Positions 1 to 5,025 of a stretch of DNA of 6,151 bases are shown here, piece by piece. The stretch is from contig CAMPIP010000142.1 in NCBI GenBank assembly GCA_946886425.1, positions 1 to 6,151 on the forward strand. Reading direction: 5' to 3'. Made by a program: the position numbers and the translations under genes. Each line of letters starts with the position of its first letter. The first letter of the stretch is position 1. The notes beneath the pieces are model-generated. The model saw only the letters and a program-made list of their open reading frames with translations. It had not been told where the DNA came from and made no database searches. The DNA is from an uncultured Actinomycetes bacterium. Its GTDB lineage: Bacteria > Actinomycetota > Thermoleophilia > Solirubrobacterales > 70-9.

Positions 1-247
1 CCCCAATCTCACCGAGGTCCGGCGCCGGCCGGTCGCGCCGCAGCAGCCTGCCGAACAGGCCGCGCTTCTCGGGCTGCGGCAGCGCCTCCGGCATGCCCTC
101 CCGCTCGCGCTCCCAGCCGAGCCGCTCGGCGCGCGGGGTGCAGAGCTCGCAGACGTCGCGGCGGCCGGCGGTGGAGACGTAGCGGCGGGTCCGCTCCCCG
201 GCCAGGATCGTCCGACCGCAGACGGCGCAGGTCTCCTCGTCGCTCAC
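1..247 (-). CDS. Small two-CxxC zinc-ribbon-like protein, C-terminus beyond the left edge
   Basis: This frame is open from a GTG at 247 to the window edge, giving 82 visible residues with no stop. Two CxxC knuckles are visible, C7-x2-C10 and C33-x2-C36, separated by 22 residues. That spacing fits one zinc ion bound by a treble-clef or zinc-ribbon fold. An arginine-rich, charged stretch follows (about residues 39-50), and then a basic segment (about 61-73). I see no enzyme motif and no signal peptide, so the protein is probably cytoplasmic. It could bind nucleic acid or protein, but that is inference only. It lies 56 nt downstream of the sigma-factor stop on the same strand and may be cotranscribed with it. 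It also has its own candidate -10 element. The GTG has no Shine-Dalgarno sequence and lies 7 nt after that element, which supports this start for a leaderless mRNA. Codon bias matches the neighbouring genes. The function is unknown. Confidence 0.68.
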   Translation of the reverse strand, partial: MSDEETCAVCGRTILAGERTRRYVSTAGRRDVCELCTPRAERLGWEREREGMPEALPQPEKRGLFGRLLRRDRPAPDLGEIG

Positions 248-254
248 CGGGCCA

Positions 255-263
255 AAGTTAGCA
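255..263 (-). promoter_or_regulatory. Candidate extended -10 promoter for a leaderless zinc-ribbon gene
   Basis: On the minus strand this reads TGCTAACTT, matching the extended -10 pattern TGn-TAnnnT. Seven nucleotides (254-248) separate the hexamer from the GTG at 247, so transcription would begin at or next to the start codon. No TTGACA-like -35 is evident 16-18 nt upstream, which an extended -10 can tolerate. The call rests on sequence pattern and spacing only. Confidence 0.4.
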
Positions 264-303
264 ACGCCGACCGCGCCCCGATCGCGGCGCCCGCGCGGCG
301 CAA

Positions 304-1077
304 TCAGCCGTGCTGCAGACGCGACTTCAGTCGCATCACGGCCTTGGTGTGCAGCTGCGACACGCGCGACTCGGTGACGCCGAGGACCTCGCCGATCTCG
401 CGCAGGGTGAGGTTCTCGTAGTAGTAGAGCGCGACGACCAGCTGCTCGCGCTCCGGGAGCGAACCAATCGCCTCCGTGAGGCGGTCCTTGATCTCGCTGC
501 TGTCGAGCGCCTCCTGCGGGTCGGCGGCCCCGTCGTCGGCGATCGTGTCGAGCAGCGATACCTGGTCGCCGGAGCTGTCGGAAACGGTCCACAGCTCGTC
601 CAGCGCGTAGACGGAGGAGTTGGCGATTTCCAGGAGAGCCGACTGCAGTTCCTCCTCGGTCATGTTCAGCTTCGCCGCCAGCTCGGCCTCGGTCGGGGCC
701 CGCTGCAGTTCGTGCTCGAGTTTCGACTGCGCGGCCTCGATCTCGCGCGCCCGCGAGCGCACCGAGCGGGGCACCCAGTCCAGCGAACGGAGTTCGTCGA
801 TGATCGCGCCGCGGATGCGGGTCATCGCGAAGGTCTCGAACTTGATCCCTCGCTCCGGCTCGAAGCGCTCGATCGCGCCGATCAGGCCGACCAGGCCGTA
901 GGAGATCAGGTCGGCGTCCTCGACGTGCGAGGGAAGGCCGGCGCCGAGTCGGCCGGCGACGAACTTGACCATCGGCGAGTAGGCCACGACCAGCCGCTCG
1001 CGCGCGGTGCCGTCGCCGTCGTCCTTATAGCGACGCCATAGATCCCGCAGCTCGACCTCTTTTACCCCGGCTTCCAT
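304..1077 (-). CDS. whiG: RNA polymerase sigma factor, FliA/WhiG family (sigma-28 type)
   Basis: At 257 aa this is the usual length for the sigma-28/WhiG group of sigma-70 factors, which direct core RNA polymerase to a special promoter set (flagellar in many bacteria, sporulation in Streptomyces). Region 2 spans about residues 27-97 and includes EDADLISYGLVGLI and FETFAMTRIRGAIIDELR, for core binding and -10 recognition. DWVPRSVR (100-107) is a hallmark of the FliA/WhiG group. Region 3 follows to about 180, with the PTEAELAAKLNM segment. Region 4 (about 198-253) contains the helix-turn-helix LTLREIGEVLGVTESRVSQL (224-243) for -35 recognition. The ATG at 1077 is the only usual start after an in-frame stop 13 codons upstream. 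That stop is the recombinase TGA at 1117-1119. The Shine-Dalgarno match (GAAGG) lies only 1 nt before the ATG, so initiation may be weak or nearly leaderless. No anti-sigma gene or flagellar gene is in the window, so the regulon cannot be inferred. The family call is firm; the symbol is by analogy. Confidence 0.93.
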   Translation of the reverse strand: MEAGVKEVELRDLWRRYKDDGDGTARERLVVAYSPMVKFVAGRLGAGLPSHVEDADLISYGLVGLIGAIERFEPERGIKFETFAMTRIRGAIIDELRSLDWVPRSVRSRAREIEAAQSKLEHELQRAPTEAELAAKLNMTEEELQSALLEIANSSVYALDELWTVSDSSGDQVSLLDTIADDGAADPQEALDSSEIKDRLTEAIGSLPEREQLVVALYYYENLTLREIGEVLGVTESRVSQLHTKAVMRLKSRLQHG

Positions 1078-1088
1078 GCCTTCGCTCG

Positions 1089-1094
1089 ATTCTA
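1089..1094 (-). promoter_or_regulatory. Candidate -10 element upstream of the sigma gene
   Basis: The minus strand reads TAGAAT, five of six matches to TATAAT, 11 nt before the sigma-factor ATG and inside the 39-nt gap after the recombinase stop. A start about 7 nt downstream would leave a leader of only 4-5 nt. A GTGACA sequence resembling a -35 lies further upstream, but the spacer is about 20 nt, which is long. The sigma gene may also be read through from the recombinase gene. Confidence 0.3.
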
Positions 1095-1116
1095 TGGTCG
1101 TTTGCGCGTGTCCGTG

Positions 1117-2004
1117 TCACGCTCGTGGATGACTGGCGGCGTAGGTGTCCCGCAACCGCGCCGCGTCGACGCGGGTGTAAACCTGGGTGGTCGATATCGA
1201 GGCGTGTCCGAGAAGCTCCTGAATGGTACGCAGGTCCGCCCCGCCCTCGAGCAGATGAGTGGCGAATGAATGGCGCAGCGCATGCGGCGAGACGCCGGCG
1301 GCCATCGCCGCCTCACGGGTCCAGAGCCCGAGGCGGCGGGTGACGTCGGAGTTGGAGAGGCGCCGACCGCTCTTGGAGAGGAACAGCGCCGGCTCGCGCG
1401 GGTCGGTGGTAAGGGCGTGGCGGCCGCGCCGCAGGTAGCGCTCCAGGGCGTTCCGGGCCGGGTCTCCGAAGGGCAGGAGCCGCTCCTTGGAGCCCTTTCC
1501 GAGAACCCGCAACGACTGGTGTTCGAAGTCCGGCGAGCCAGCGTCCAGGTTGACGATCTCCTCGCAGCGCAACCCGCAGGAGTAGGCCAGCTCCAGCATC
1601 GCCCTGTCGCGCAGCTCCAGCGGCGTCCGCGCCGGGATCCGCTCCAGCAGGTCCCGCATCTGCTCGACCGAGAGCACCTGCGGCAGCTTCTCGGCCCGCT
1701 TCGGGCTGGAGACCAGCTCGGCCGGGTTCTGCCCGACCCGCTCGGTCCGGACCAGGAACCCGTAGAGCCCGCGGATCGAGGCCAGCTTCCGCGACACCGT
1801 CGCCGGCGCCGCCCCGGCGCTGGAGAGCCCCGCCGCGAACCGCCGCACGTCCCGGTACCGCAGGTCGCCGGGCCCCTTGCCCTGGCTCTCGGCCCAATCC
1901 GCGAAAGCACCGAGGTCGACCCCGTAGGCCCGCCTGGTCCGCTCGGCAGCGCCGCGGGCCATCAGGTCGCGGTCGTAGTCGGCGAGAGCGTCCCTCCAGT
2001 TCAC
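1117..2004 (-). CDS. xerD: Tyrosine recombinase, XerC/XerD family
   Basis: The protein has 295 aa, typical of XerC/XerD, which resolve chromosome dimers at dif. The N-terminal SAM-like core-binding domain covers about residues 1-90, and the catalytic domain about 108-285. All catalytic residues are visible: R146 (in YSCGLRCEE), K173 (GKGSKER), H241 and R244 (HALRHSFATHL), H267 (LLGHASI) and the nucleophile Y276 (TTQVYTRVD). The enzyme therefore looks intact. Chromosomal housekeeping neighbours and no phage genes favour a Xer role over a phage integrase. XerC and XerD cannot be separated reliably from one sequence, so the symbol is provisional. The start is a GTG at 2004. The strong ribosome-binding site upstream (2023-2032) is 18 nt or more from this GTG, but well placed for a six-codon ORF that overlaps it. 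The gene lies downstream of the L,D-transpeptidase and 39 nt upstream of the sigma gene, all on the same strand. Confidence 0.93.
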   Translation of the reverse strand: MNWRDALADYDRDLMARGAAERTRRAYGVDLGAFADWAESQGKGPGDLRYRDVRRFAAGLSSAGAAPATVSRKLASIRGLYGFLVRTERVGQNPAELVSSPKRAEKLPQVLSVEQMRDLLERIPARTPLELRDRAMLELAYSCGLRCEEIVNLDAGSPDFEHQSLRVLGKGSKERLLPFGDPARNALERYLRRGRHALTTDPREPALFLSKSGRRLSNSDVTRRLGLWTREAAMAAGVSPHALRHSFATHLLEGGADLRTIQELLGHASISTTQVYTRVDAARLRDTYAASHPRA

Positions 2005-2021
2005 GAAACTGGATTCGCCAT
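2001..2021 (-). CDS. Possible six-codon leader ORF overlapping the recombinase start
   Basis: The minus strand has ATG at 2021-2019 followed by five codons and TGA at 2003-2001, encoding MANPVS. Its stop overlaps the recombinase GTG start in a GTGA arrangement (2004-2001), the classic geometry for termination-reinitiation coupling. A strong GGAGG (2032-2028) lies 6 nt before this ATG, an optimal spacing, whereas it is 23 nt from the recombinase GTG. An alternative is that the ATG was once the recombinase start and a one-base indel, biological or from assembly, broke the frame. There is no evidence that the peptide itself has a function. Confidence 0.35.
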   Translation of the reverse strand: MANPVS

Positions 2022-2022
2022 G

Positions 2023-2032
2023 TCCTCCCTCC
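2023..2032 (-). promoter_or_regulatory. Strong ribosome-binding site before the mini-ORF and recombinase
   Basis: The minus strand reads GGAGGGAGGA, strongly complementary to the 16S rRNA tail. The first GGAGG is 6 nt before the ATG at 2021 and 23 nt before the annotated GTG at 2004, so it decides in favour of initiation at the mini-ORF. Seven of its bases (GAGGGAG, 2031-2025) are perfectly complementary to CTCCCTC at 2081-2075 upstream in the same transcript, so the site could be sequestered. Confidence 0.5.
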
Positions 2033-2040
2033 GTCCTCTC

Positions 2041-2137
2041 AGCGGGGCGAGAACCAAGCAGGTCAAGGAGGAACGAGGGAGCGTGCTCTGCACGTCACCG
2101 AGCGACGACGCCGAGATGGGCCGGTTCTCGCCCCGCT
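2041..2137 (-). repeat. 15-bp perfect inverted repeat bracketing the intergenic region
   Basis: AGCGGGGCGAGAACC at 2041-2055 is exactly the reverse complement of 2123-2137, with 67 nt between. The outer arm begins at the last base of the L,D-transpeptidase stop codon (TGA, 2139-2137). The inner loop holds a small hairpin: CGTGC at 2082-2086, a 3-nt loop, and GCACG at 2090-2094. In the minus-strand transcript these would make a long closing stem with at least one internal hairpin, ending 8 nt before the recombinase ribosome-binding site. No T-run follows the second arm, so a simple intrinsic terminator is unlikely. An attenuator, an mRNA stability element or a structured 5' leader are possible. 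I do not recognise a known riboswitch consensus. Confidence 0.6.
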
Positions 2138-3174
2138 CAGCCGATGAAGATGGGGGTGCCGACTTCTACCTGGTCATAGAGTTCTTCGACGTCGGGGATC
2201 GCCATGCGGACGCACCCGTGCGATGCGGCGCTGCCGAGTGAGCTGGTTTCTTCGGTGCCGTGGATTCCGGCGCCTTCGAAGATCGCCAACCAACGGGCCT
2301 TGATCGGGTTTGACGGTCCCGGCGGGATCACCTGCCCGGCGAGGCTGCCGGCCCAGTCGGAATCCGGGACGTGCCAGGTCGGGTTTTCTTCCATCGCCTG
2401 GATGGCGTAGAGGCCTTCCGGCGTTTCCAGGCCTTCCTGGCCGACCGCGACGGTGTAGGTCTTGGCCAGCTTCAGGTTCTTCCAGAGCCGCAGCGTGAAG
2501 TTGGCCCGGTCGAGGGTCAGGTAGGACGGGTACTCGGCGGCGACTTCGCTCTTCGTCACCTCCGGCTTGACGACCTGGACGTGGGCGGTGATCGTGCGCG
2601 GCGCCCGGGCGGTCAGCACCGCGGCTTCGAGGTCTTTGGTGAGCAGGTTGTCGCGCAGCTTGCGGCCGTTCTCGCCGGCCACCACTTCGAGGGATTCGGC
2701 GCTCGGTTCGACGCCGGCGTTGCGCGGGTCGCGGTTGAGGTCTTCGGCCACCTGGCGGACGAAGCGGTTGATCGCCGGCTGCGAGTAGGCCACGTCGGCG
2801 GAAATCCCCTCATCGACCTCGCCACCGCTGACATAGCGGACGAGGCGACCGGGGAAGCCGCCCTCCTGGCTGTCGGCGACCGCTTCTTCGACGGCCCGAT
2901 CGATGTCGGCGCGCAGTTTCAGCTCCTTGCCGGGCAGCGTCCAGCTGCGCTCGCGGAACCTGACGTCGAGGGAGCCCCGCAGCGGCGCCAGCAGCTGCTT
3001 TCGCACCGCGGCTGCGGCTTCGGCTTCGTCCATGCCTCCGACCGCGACGCCGGCGACGGTGATCCCGTCGGCGATCTTGTCCTTCTGCGTCGTGTCGTAC
3101 GCGTAGGCGCCGCCGACCAGCATCAGCGCAATGACGGCGATGCCACCTACCGCGATCCAGCCCTTGGTTCCCAT
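2137..3174 (-). CDS. L,D-transpeptidase (YkuD domain) with VanW-like/PG_binding_4 domain
   Basis: This 345-aa protein is predicted to act on peptidoglycan outside the membrane, forming L,D (3-3) cross-links or attaching substrates to stem peptides through an active-site cysteine. The N-terminus has a lysine followed by a hydrophobic helix (about residues 6-26), a signal anchor with the rest outside. Residues of about 38-190 resemble the VanW-like peptidoglycan-binding domain that often precedes YkuD. The YkuD catalytic domain covers about 215-345 and carries H305 in GIHGTEE and the signature ASHGCVRM, with S318, H319, G320, nucleophile C321 and R323, so it should be active. The start is an ATG at 3174 preceded by AGGAGA 2 nt upstream, with its core AGGAG 3 nt away, which is close but plausible. 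It is the first gene of the minus-strand block, divergent from the folate gene. One accessory domain is visible, where some relatives have two. Confidence 0.93.
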   Translation of the reverse strand: MGTKGWIAVGGIAVIALMLVGGAYAYDTTQKDKIADGITVAGVAVGGMDEAEAAAAVRKQLLAPLRGSLDVRFRERSWTLPGKELKLRADIDRAVEEAVADSQEGGFPGRLVRYVSGGEVDEGISADVAYSQPAINRFVRQVAEDLNRDPRNAGVEPSAESLEVVAGENGRKLRDNLLTKDLEAAVLTARAPRTITAHVQVVKPEVTKSEVAAEYPSYLTLDRANFTLRLWKNLKLAKTYTVAVGQEGLETPEGLYAIQAMEENPTWHVPDSDWAGSLAGQVIPPGPSNPIKARWLAIFEGAGIHGTEETSSLGSAASHGCVRMAIPDVEELYDQVEVGTPIFIG

Positions 3175-3176
3175 CG

Positions 3177-3182
3177 TCTCCT
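3177..3182 (-). promoter_or_regulatory. Ribosome-binding site of the L,D-transpeptidase
   Basis: The minus strand reads AGGAGA just before ATG at 3174, in the context TTAGGAGACGATG. It supports the chosen start and contrasts with the two GTG genes in the window that have no such site. Confidence 0.6.
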
Positions 3183-3228
3183 AATCGACCTCGACTTCGC
3201 GTCGACCCGCACGCGTCCAGTTGCGAAA

Positions 3229-3234
3229 ATTCTA
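3229..3234 (-). promoter_or_regulatory. Candidate -10 element for the L,D-transpeptidase
   Basis: TAGAAT on the minus strand matches five of six consensus bases and is identical to the hexamer upstream of the sigma gene. It would give a 5' leader of roughly 45-50 nt before the ATG at 3174. No good TTGACA-like -35 is seen at 16-18 nt. It lies in the AT-richest part of the divergent region between the two genes. Confidence 0.35.
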
Positions 3235-3314
3235 GGCAATCGGATCATTCGCCCAGCCAGGTTAAGTTCCCTGCAATTTCGCGGTTGCACCGGTCTTATC
3301 GGCAGCGCGGCGGA

Positions 3315-3320
3315 TATCTT
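3315..3320 (+). promoter_or_regulatory. Candidate -10 element for a leaderless folate cyclo-ligase gene
   Basis: TATCTT fits TAnnnT (four of six to TATAAT) and is followed by exactly 7 nt (3321-3327) and then the GTG start at 3328. No Shine-Dalgarno sequence lies before the GTG. This is the same geometry as the zinc-ribbon gene at the left edge. No convincing -35 is visible: TTGCAC at 3285-3290 is too far upstream (24-nt spacer). Confidence 0.35.
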
Positions 3321-3327
3321 TCGCCCC

Positions 3328-4041
3328 GTGCAGTCCAAGGATCAGGTCAGGGCGGAGGTTTGGAAGGCGATGGACCGCGAGGGGGTCTCGCGGTTTCCGG
3401 GTGCCGAGGGGCGAATCCCCAACTTCGCCGGCGCCAAGCTGGCGGCCGAAAAGCTCGCCAGCCACAGGCTCTGGAAGCGCGCGCGGGTCATCAAGGCGAA
3501 CCCCGACTCGCCGCAGACCCACGCCCGCCGGATCGCGCTGGAAGAAGGCAAGACGGTGATCATGGCGGTGCCGCGGCTGCGCGACCCCCACCCCTTCCGG
3601 GTCCTCGACCCGAAGAAGCTCTCCAAGGCGGCGGTGAAAGAGGCGGCGACGATCAAGGGCGCCCTCAAGCACGGCCGCGTCGTCGCCCTCGACGACCTGC
3701 CCGAGGTCGACTTCGTCCTCTGCGGCTCGGTCGCGGTCAACCTCAATGGCGCCCGGATCGGCAAGGGCGGCGGCTACCACGACCTCGAGTACGGGATCCT
3801 GATCGACGCCGGCAAGATCGACGATCACACCACCGTCGCCACCACCGTGCACCCGATTCAGATCCTCCGCAAGCACCTGATGGTCACCGACCACGACCTC
3901 CCGGTCGACATGATCGCGACGCCGCGGGCGGTGATCGAACTCGACCGCCAGTACGAACGGCCGCGAGGGATCCTCTGGGACCACCTGCAGCCGCCCCAGA
4001 TCCGCGAGATCCCGATCCTCGAACGCATGGGGTATGCCTGA
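3328..4041 (+). CDS. 5-formyltetrahydrofolate cyclo-ligase family protein (MTHFSD-like)
   Basis: The product is 237 aa from GTG at 3328. The family (COG0212) includes the ATP-dependent enzyme converting 5-formyl-THF to 5,10-methenyl-THF in one-carbon metabolism. The hallmark nucleotide/folate-binding motif RIGKGGGYHDLEYG is at about residues 143-156. Other family signatures are FPGAEGRIPNFAGA (23-36), LPEVDFVLCGSVAV (124-137), the TTVHPIQIL segment (172-180) and DHDLPVDMIATP (188-199). The N-terminal FPG...RIPNF block and the overall pattern look more like the archaeal/actinobacterial MTHFSD-like branch than classic YgfA, so true cyclo-ligase activity is not assured. The reading frame stays open far upstream (to 2371), but that part is antisense to the L,D-transpeptidase and is not real. 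ATG at 3370 is an alternative start with GGAGG nearby, but it would cut conserved-looking N-terminal residues. The stop overlaps the hydrolase start by 8 nt, so the two are probably cotranscribed and translationally coupled. Confidence 0.88.
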   Translation: MQSKDQVRAEVWKAMDREGVSRFPGAEGRIPNFAGAKLAAEKLASHRLWKRARVIKANPDSPQTHARRIALEEGKTVIMAVPRLRDPHPFRVLDPKKLSKAAVKEAATIKGALKHGRVVALDDLPEVDFVLCGSVAVNLNGARIGKGGGYHDLEYGILIDAGKIDDHTTVATTVHPIQILRKHLMVTDHDLPVDMIATPRAVIELDRQYERPRGILWDHLQPPQIREIPILERMGYA

Positions 4042-4945
4042 GGCAGCCCCCCTCGACCCGCGCATCGCCACCGGCCGGGATTACGGTAACCCCGATCCCG
4101 AGTGGCGCAAGATCGAGTGGCGCCAGCACTTGCACCGTCTCTCCCTGCCCGGCGCCGAGGTCAACTACGCCGAGATCGGCGAGGGGGAGCCGATCGTCTT
4201 CGTCCACGGCCTCTCCGGCTGCTGGCAGAACTGGCTCGAAAACCTCCCGCACTTCAGCCGCGGCCACCGCGCCATCGCCCTCGACCTGCCCGGCTTCGGG
4301 GCCAGCCCGATGCCTTCCTGGCCGATCGAGATCCCGGCTTACGGCCAGCTCCTGCACGACTTCTGCGAGAAGCTCGGCGTCGAGCGGGCGACCGTGGTCG
4401 GCAACTCGATGGGCGGCTTGGTCGCGGTCGAGGCGGCGACGGCGAACCCGGGACGGTTCGACCGCCTGGTGCTCGTCTCCTCAGCCGGGATCCTCAACAC
4501 CTGGAGCCCCGAAGAGCGCGCGACCGTGACCGCCTGGGCCTGGAAGCGCTTCGGCCCCTACTACTACGGCGGCGCCCGCTTCATCGTCTCGCGCCCGCGA
4601 GCGCGCCGGGCCGTCTTCGGTCCGTTCTTCCGCTACCCGGAGCGGCTCGGCGAGGAGCTGCTGCTCGAGCAGATCCTCGGCGGCATGCAGCGCGCCGACG
4701 GCTTCGAGGAGGCGCTGCGAGCGACCCTCCACCACGACGTCCGCGACCGTCTCGGCGACATCGACGTCCCGACCCTGGTCCTCGCCGGCCTCTCCGACCG
4801 GGTGATCCCGGTCGCCGCGGCGATCAGCTACCACCGCCGCATCCCCCACTCCCGCCTCGAGGTCTTCGAGCGCACCGGGCACCTGCCCCAGCTGGAGCGG
4901 CCGCTGCGGTTCAACGCGATCCTCGACGAGTTCATCGCCAGCTAA
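4034..4945 (+). CDS. Alpha/beta-fold hydrolase
   Basis: This 303-aa protein is a complete alpha/beta hydrolase of the AB_hydrolase_1 type, probably cytoplasmic, since no signal peptide or membrane helix is seen. Visible landmarks are the oxyanion-hole HG in VFVHGLSG (H58-G59), the strand and turn ALDLPGFGAS (82-91), and the nucleophile elbow GNSMGG (123-128) with S125. The acid residue is probably D255 in AGLSDRVIP and the catalytic histidine H283 in TGHLPQLERP. A cap region rich in aromatic and charged residues lies at about 155-235. The fold supports esterase, C-C hydrolase, haloperoxidase-like or lipase activity, and the substrate cannot be named. About 40 residues precede the first core strand, longer than minimal family members. 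ATG at 4034 overlaps the preceding gene's stop (4039-4041) by 8 nt and has only a weak TGGGG-type ribosome site, which fits translational coupling. Confidence 0.9.
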   Translation: MPEAAPLDPRIATGRDYGNPDPEWRKIEWRQHLHRLSLPGAEVNYAEIGEGEPIVFVHGLSGCWQNWLENLPHFSRGHRAIALDLPGFGASPMPSWPIEIPAYGQLLHDFCEKLGVERATVVGNSMGGLVAVEAATANPGRFDRLVLVSSAGILNTWSPEERATVTAWAWKRFGPYYYGGARFIVSRPRARRAVFGPFFRYPERLGEELLLEQILGGMQRADGFEEALRATLHHDVRDRLGDIDVPTLVLAGLSDRVIPVAAAISYHRRIPHSRLEVFERTGHLPQLERPLRFNAILDEFIAS

Positions 4946-4960
4946 ACGGCTGGCGCTTAT
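4936..4960 (+). terminator. Candidate intrinsic terminator hairpin spanning the hydrolase stop codon
   Basis: CGCCAGC (4936-4942) pairs perfectly with GCTGGCG (4949-4955), a GC-rich 7-bp stem with a 6-nt loop TAAACG that contains the hydrolase stop codon TAA (4943-4945). It is followed by CTTAT, only a weak T-rich tail. It sits at the 3' end of the plus-strand pair, where a terminator is expected before the convergent ilvD. The remaining gap to ilvD (about 70 nt) shows no gene and no stronger terminator for the ilvD side. Confidence 0.45.
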
Positions 4961-5025
4961 CGGCGTTCTCGGTCGCTCGCGCGCGGAGCATGCCACGCAC
5001 CCTGCGTCCTTGATCTGCTTGGCCT

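Noticed and set aside
287..301. A GCGCC/GGCGC hairpin with a 5-nt loop just after the sigma-factor stop, considered as a terminator.
   Set aside because: The stem is only 5 bp, there is no T-run, and such hairpins are expected by chance in sequence this GC-rich.
2005..2035. Possible dif-like recombination site next to the recombinase gene.
   Set aside because: No pair of 11-bp Xer-binding arms with a central 6-bp spacer is present. The region is explained by a ribosome site and a mini-ORF.
1270..2241. A 323-codon plus-strand frame crossing the recombinase and the intergenic gap, with AAGGAGG at 2064-2070 upstream of a GTG at 2083.
   Set aside because: The translation is low-complexity (R, G, P, A rich) and antisense to the intact recombinase, and it ends inside the antisense of the L,D-transpeptidase. 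The AAGGAGG sequence is better explained as part of the structured leader on the minus strand.
3185..3206. Three TCGAC copies (3185, 3191, 3202) in the L,D-transpeptidase leader, considered as a regulator-binding array.
   Set aside because: The spacing is uneven (6 and 11 nt), the unit is only 5 bp, and it is a common word in GC-rich DNA.
3264..3271. GGGAACTT on the minus strand, resembling an ECF-sigma -35 element upstream of the L,D-transpeptidase.
   Set aside because: No matching ECF -10 sequence is found about 16 nt downstream, and the TAGAAT hexamer is 29 nt away.
2371..3327. The folate gene's frame stays open about 319 codons upstream, which could suggest a 556-aa fusion protein.
   Set aside because: This stretch lies antisense to the L,D-transpeptidase, whose VanW-like domain, catalytic motif and ribosome site are clear. 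The upstream translation has no recognisable domain, and family members start near the GTG at 3328. High-GC genes often leave open antisense frames.
3285..4529. Long plus-strand frames (3285-4529 and 4102-5013) rich in arginine and proline.
   Set aside because: They are out-of-frame shadows of the folate cyclo-ligase-family and hydrolase genes, with no motif and typical high-GC shadow composition.
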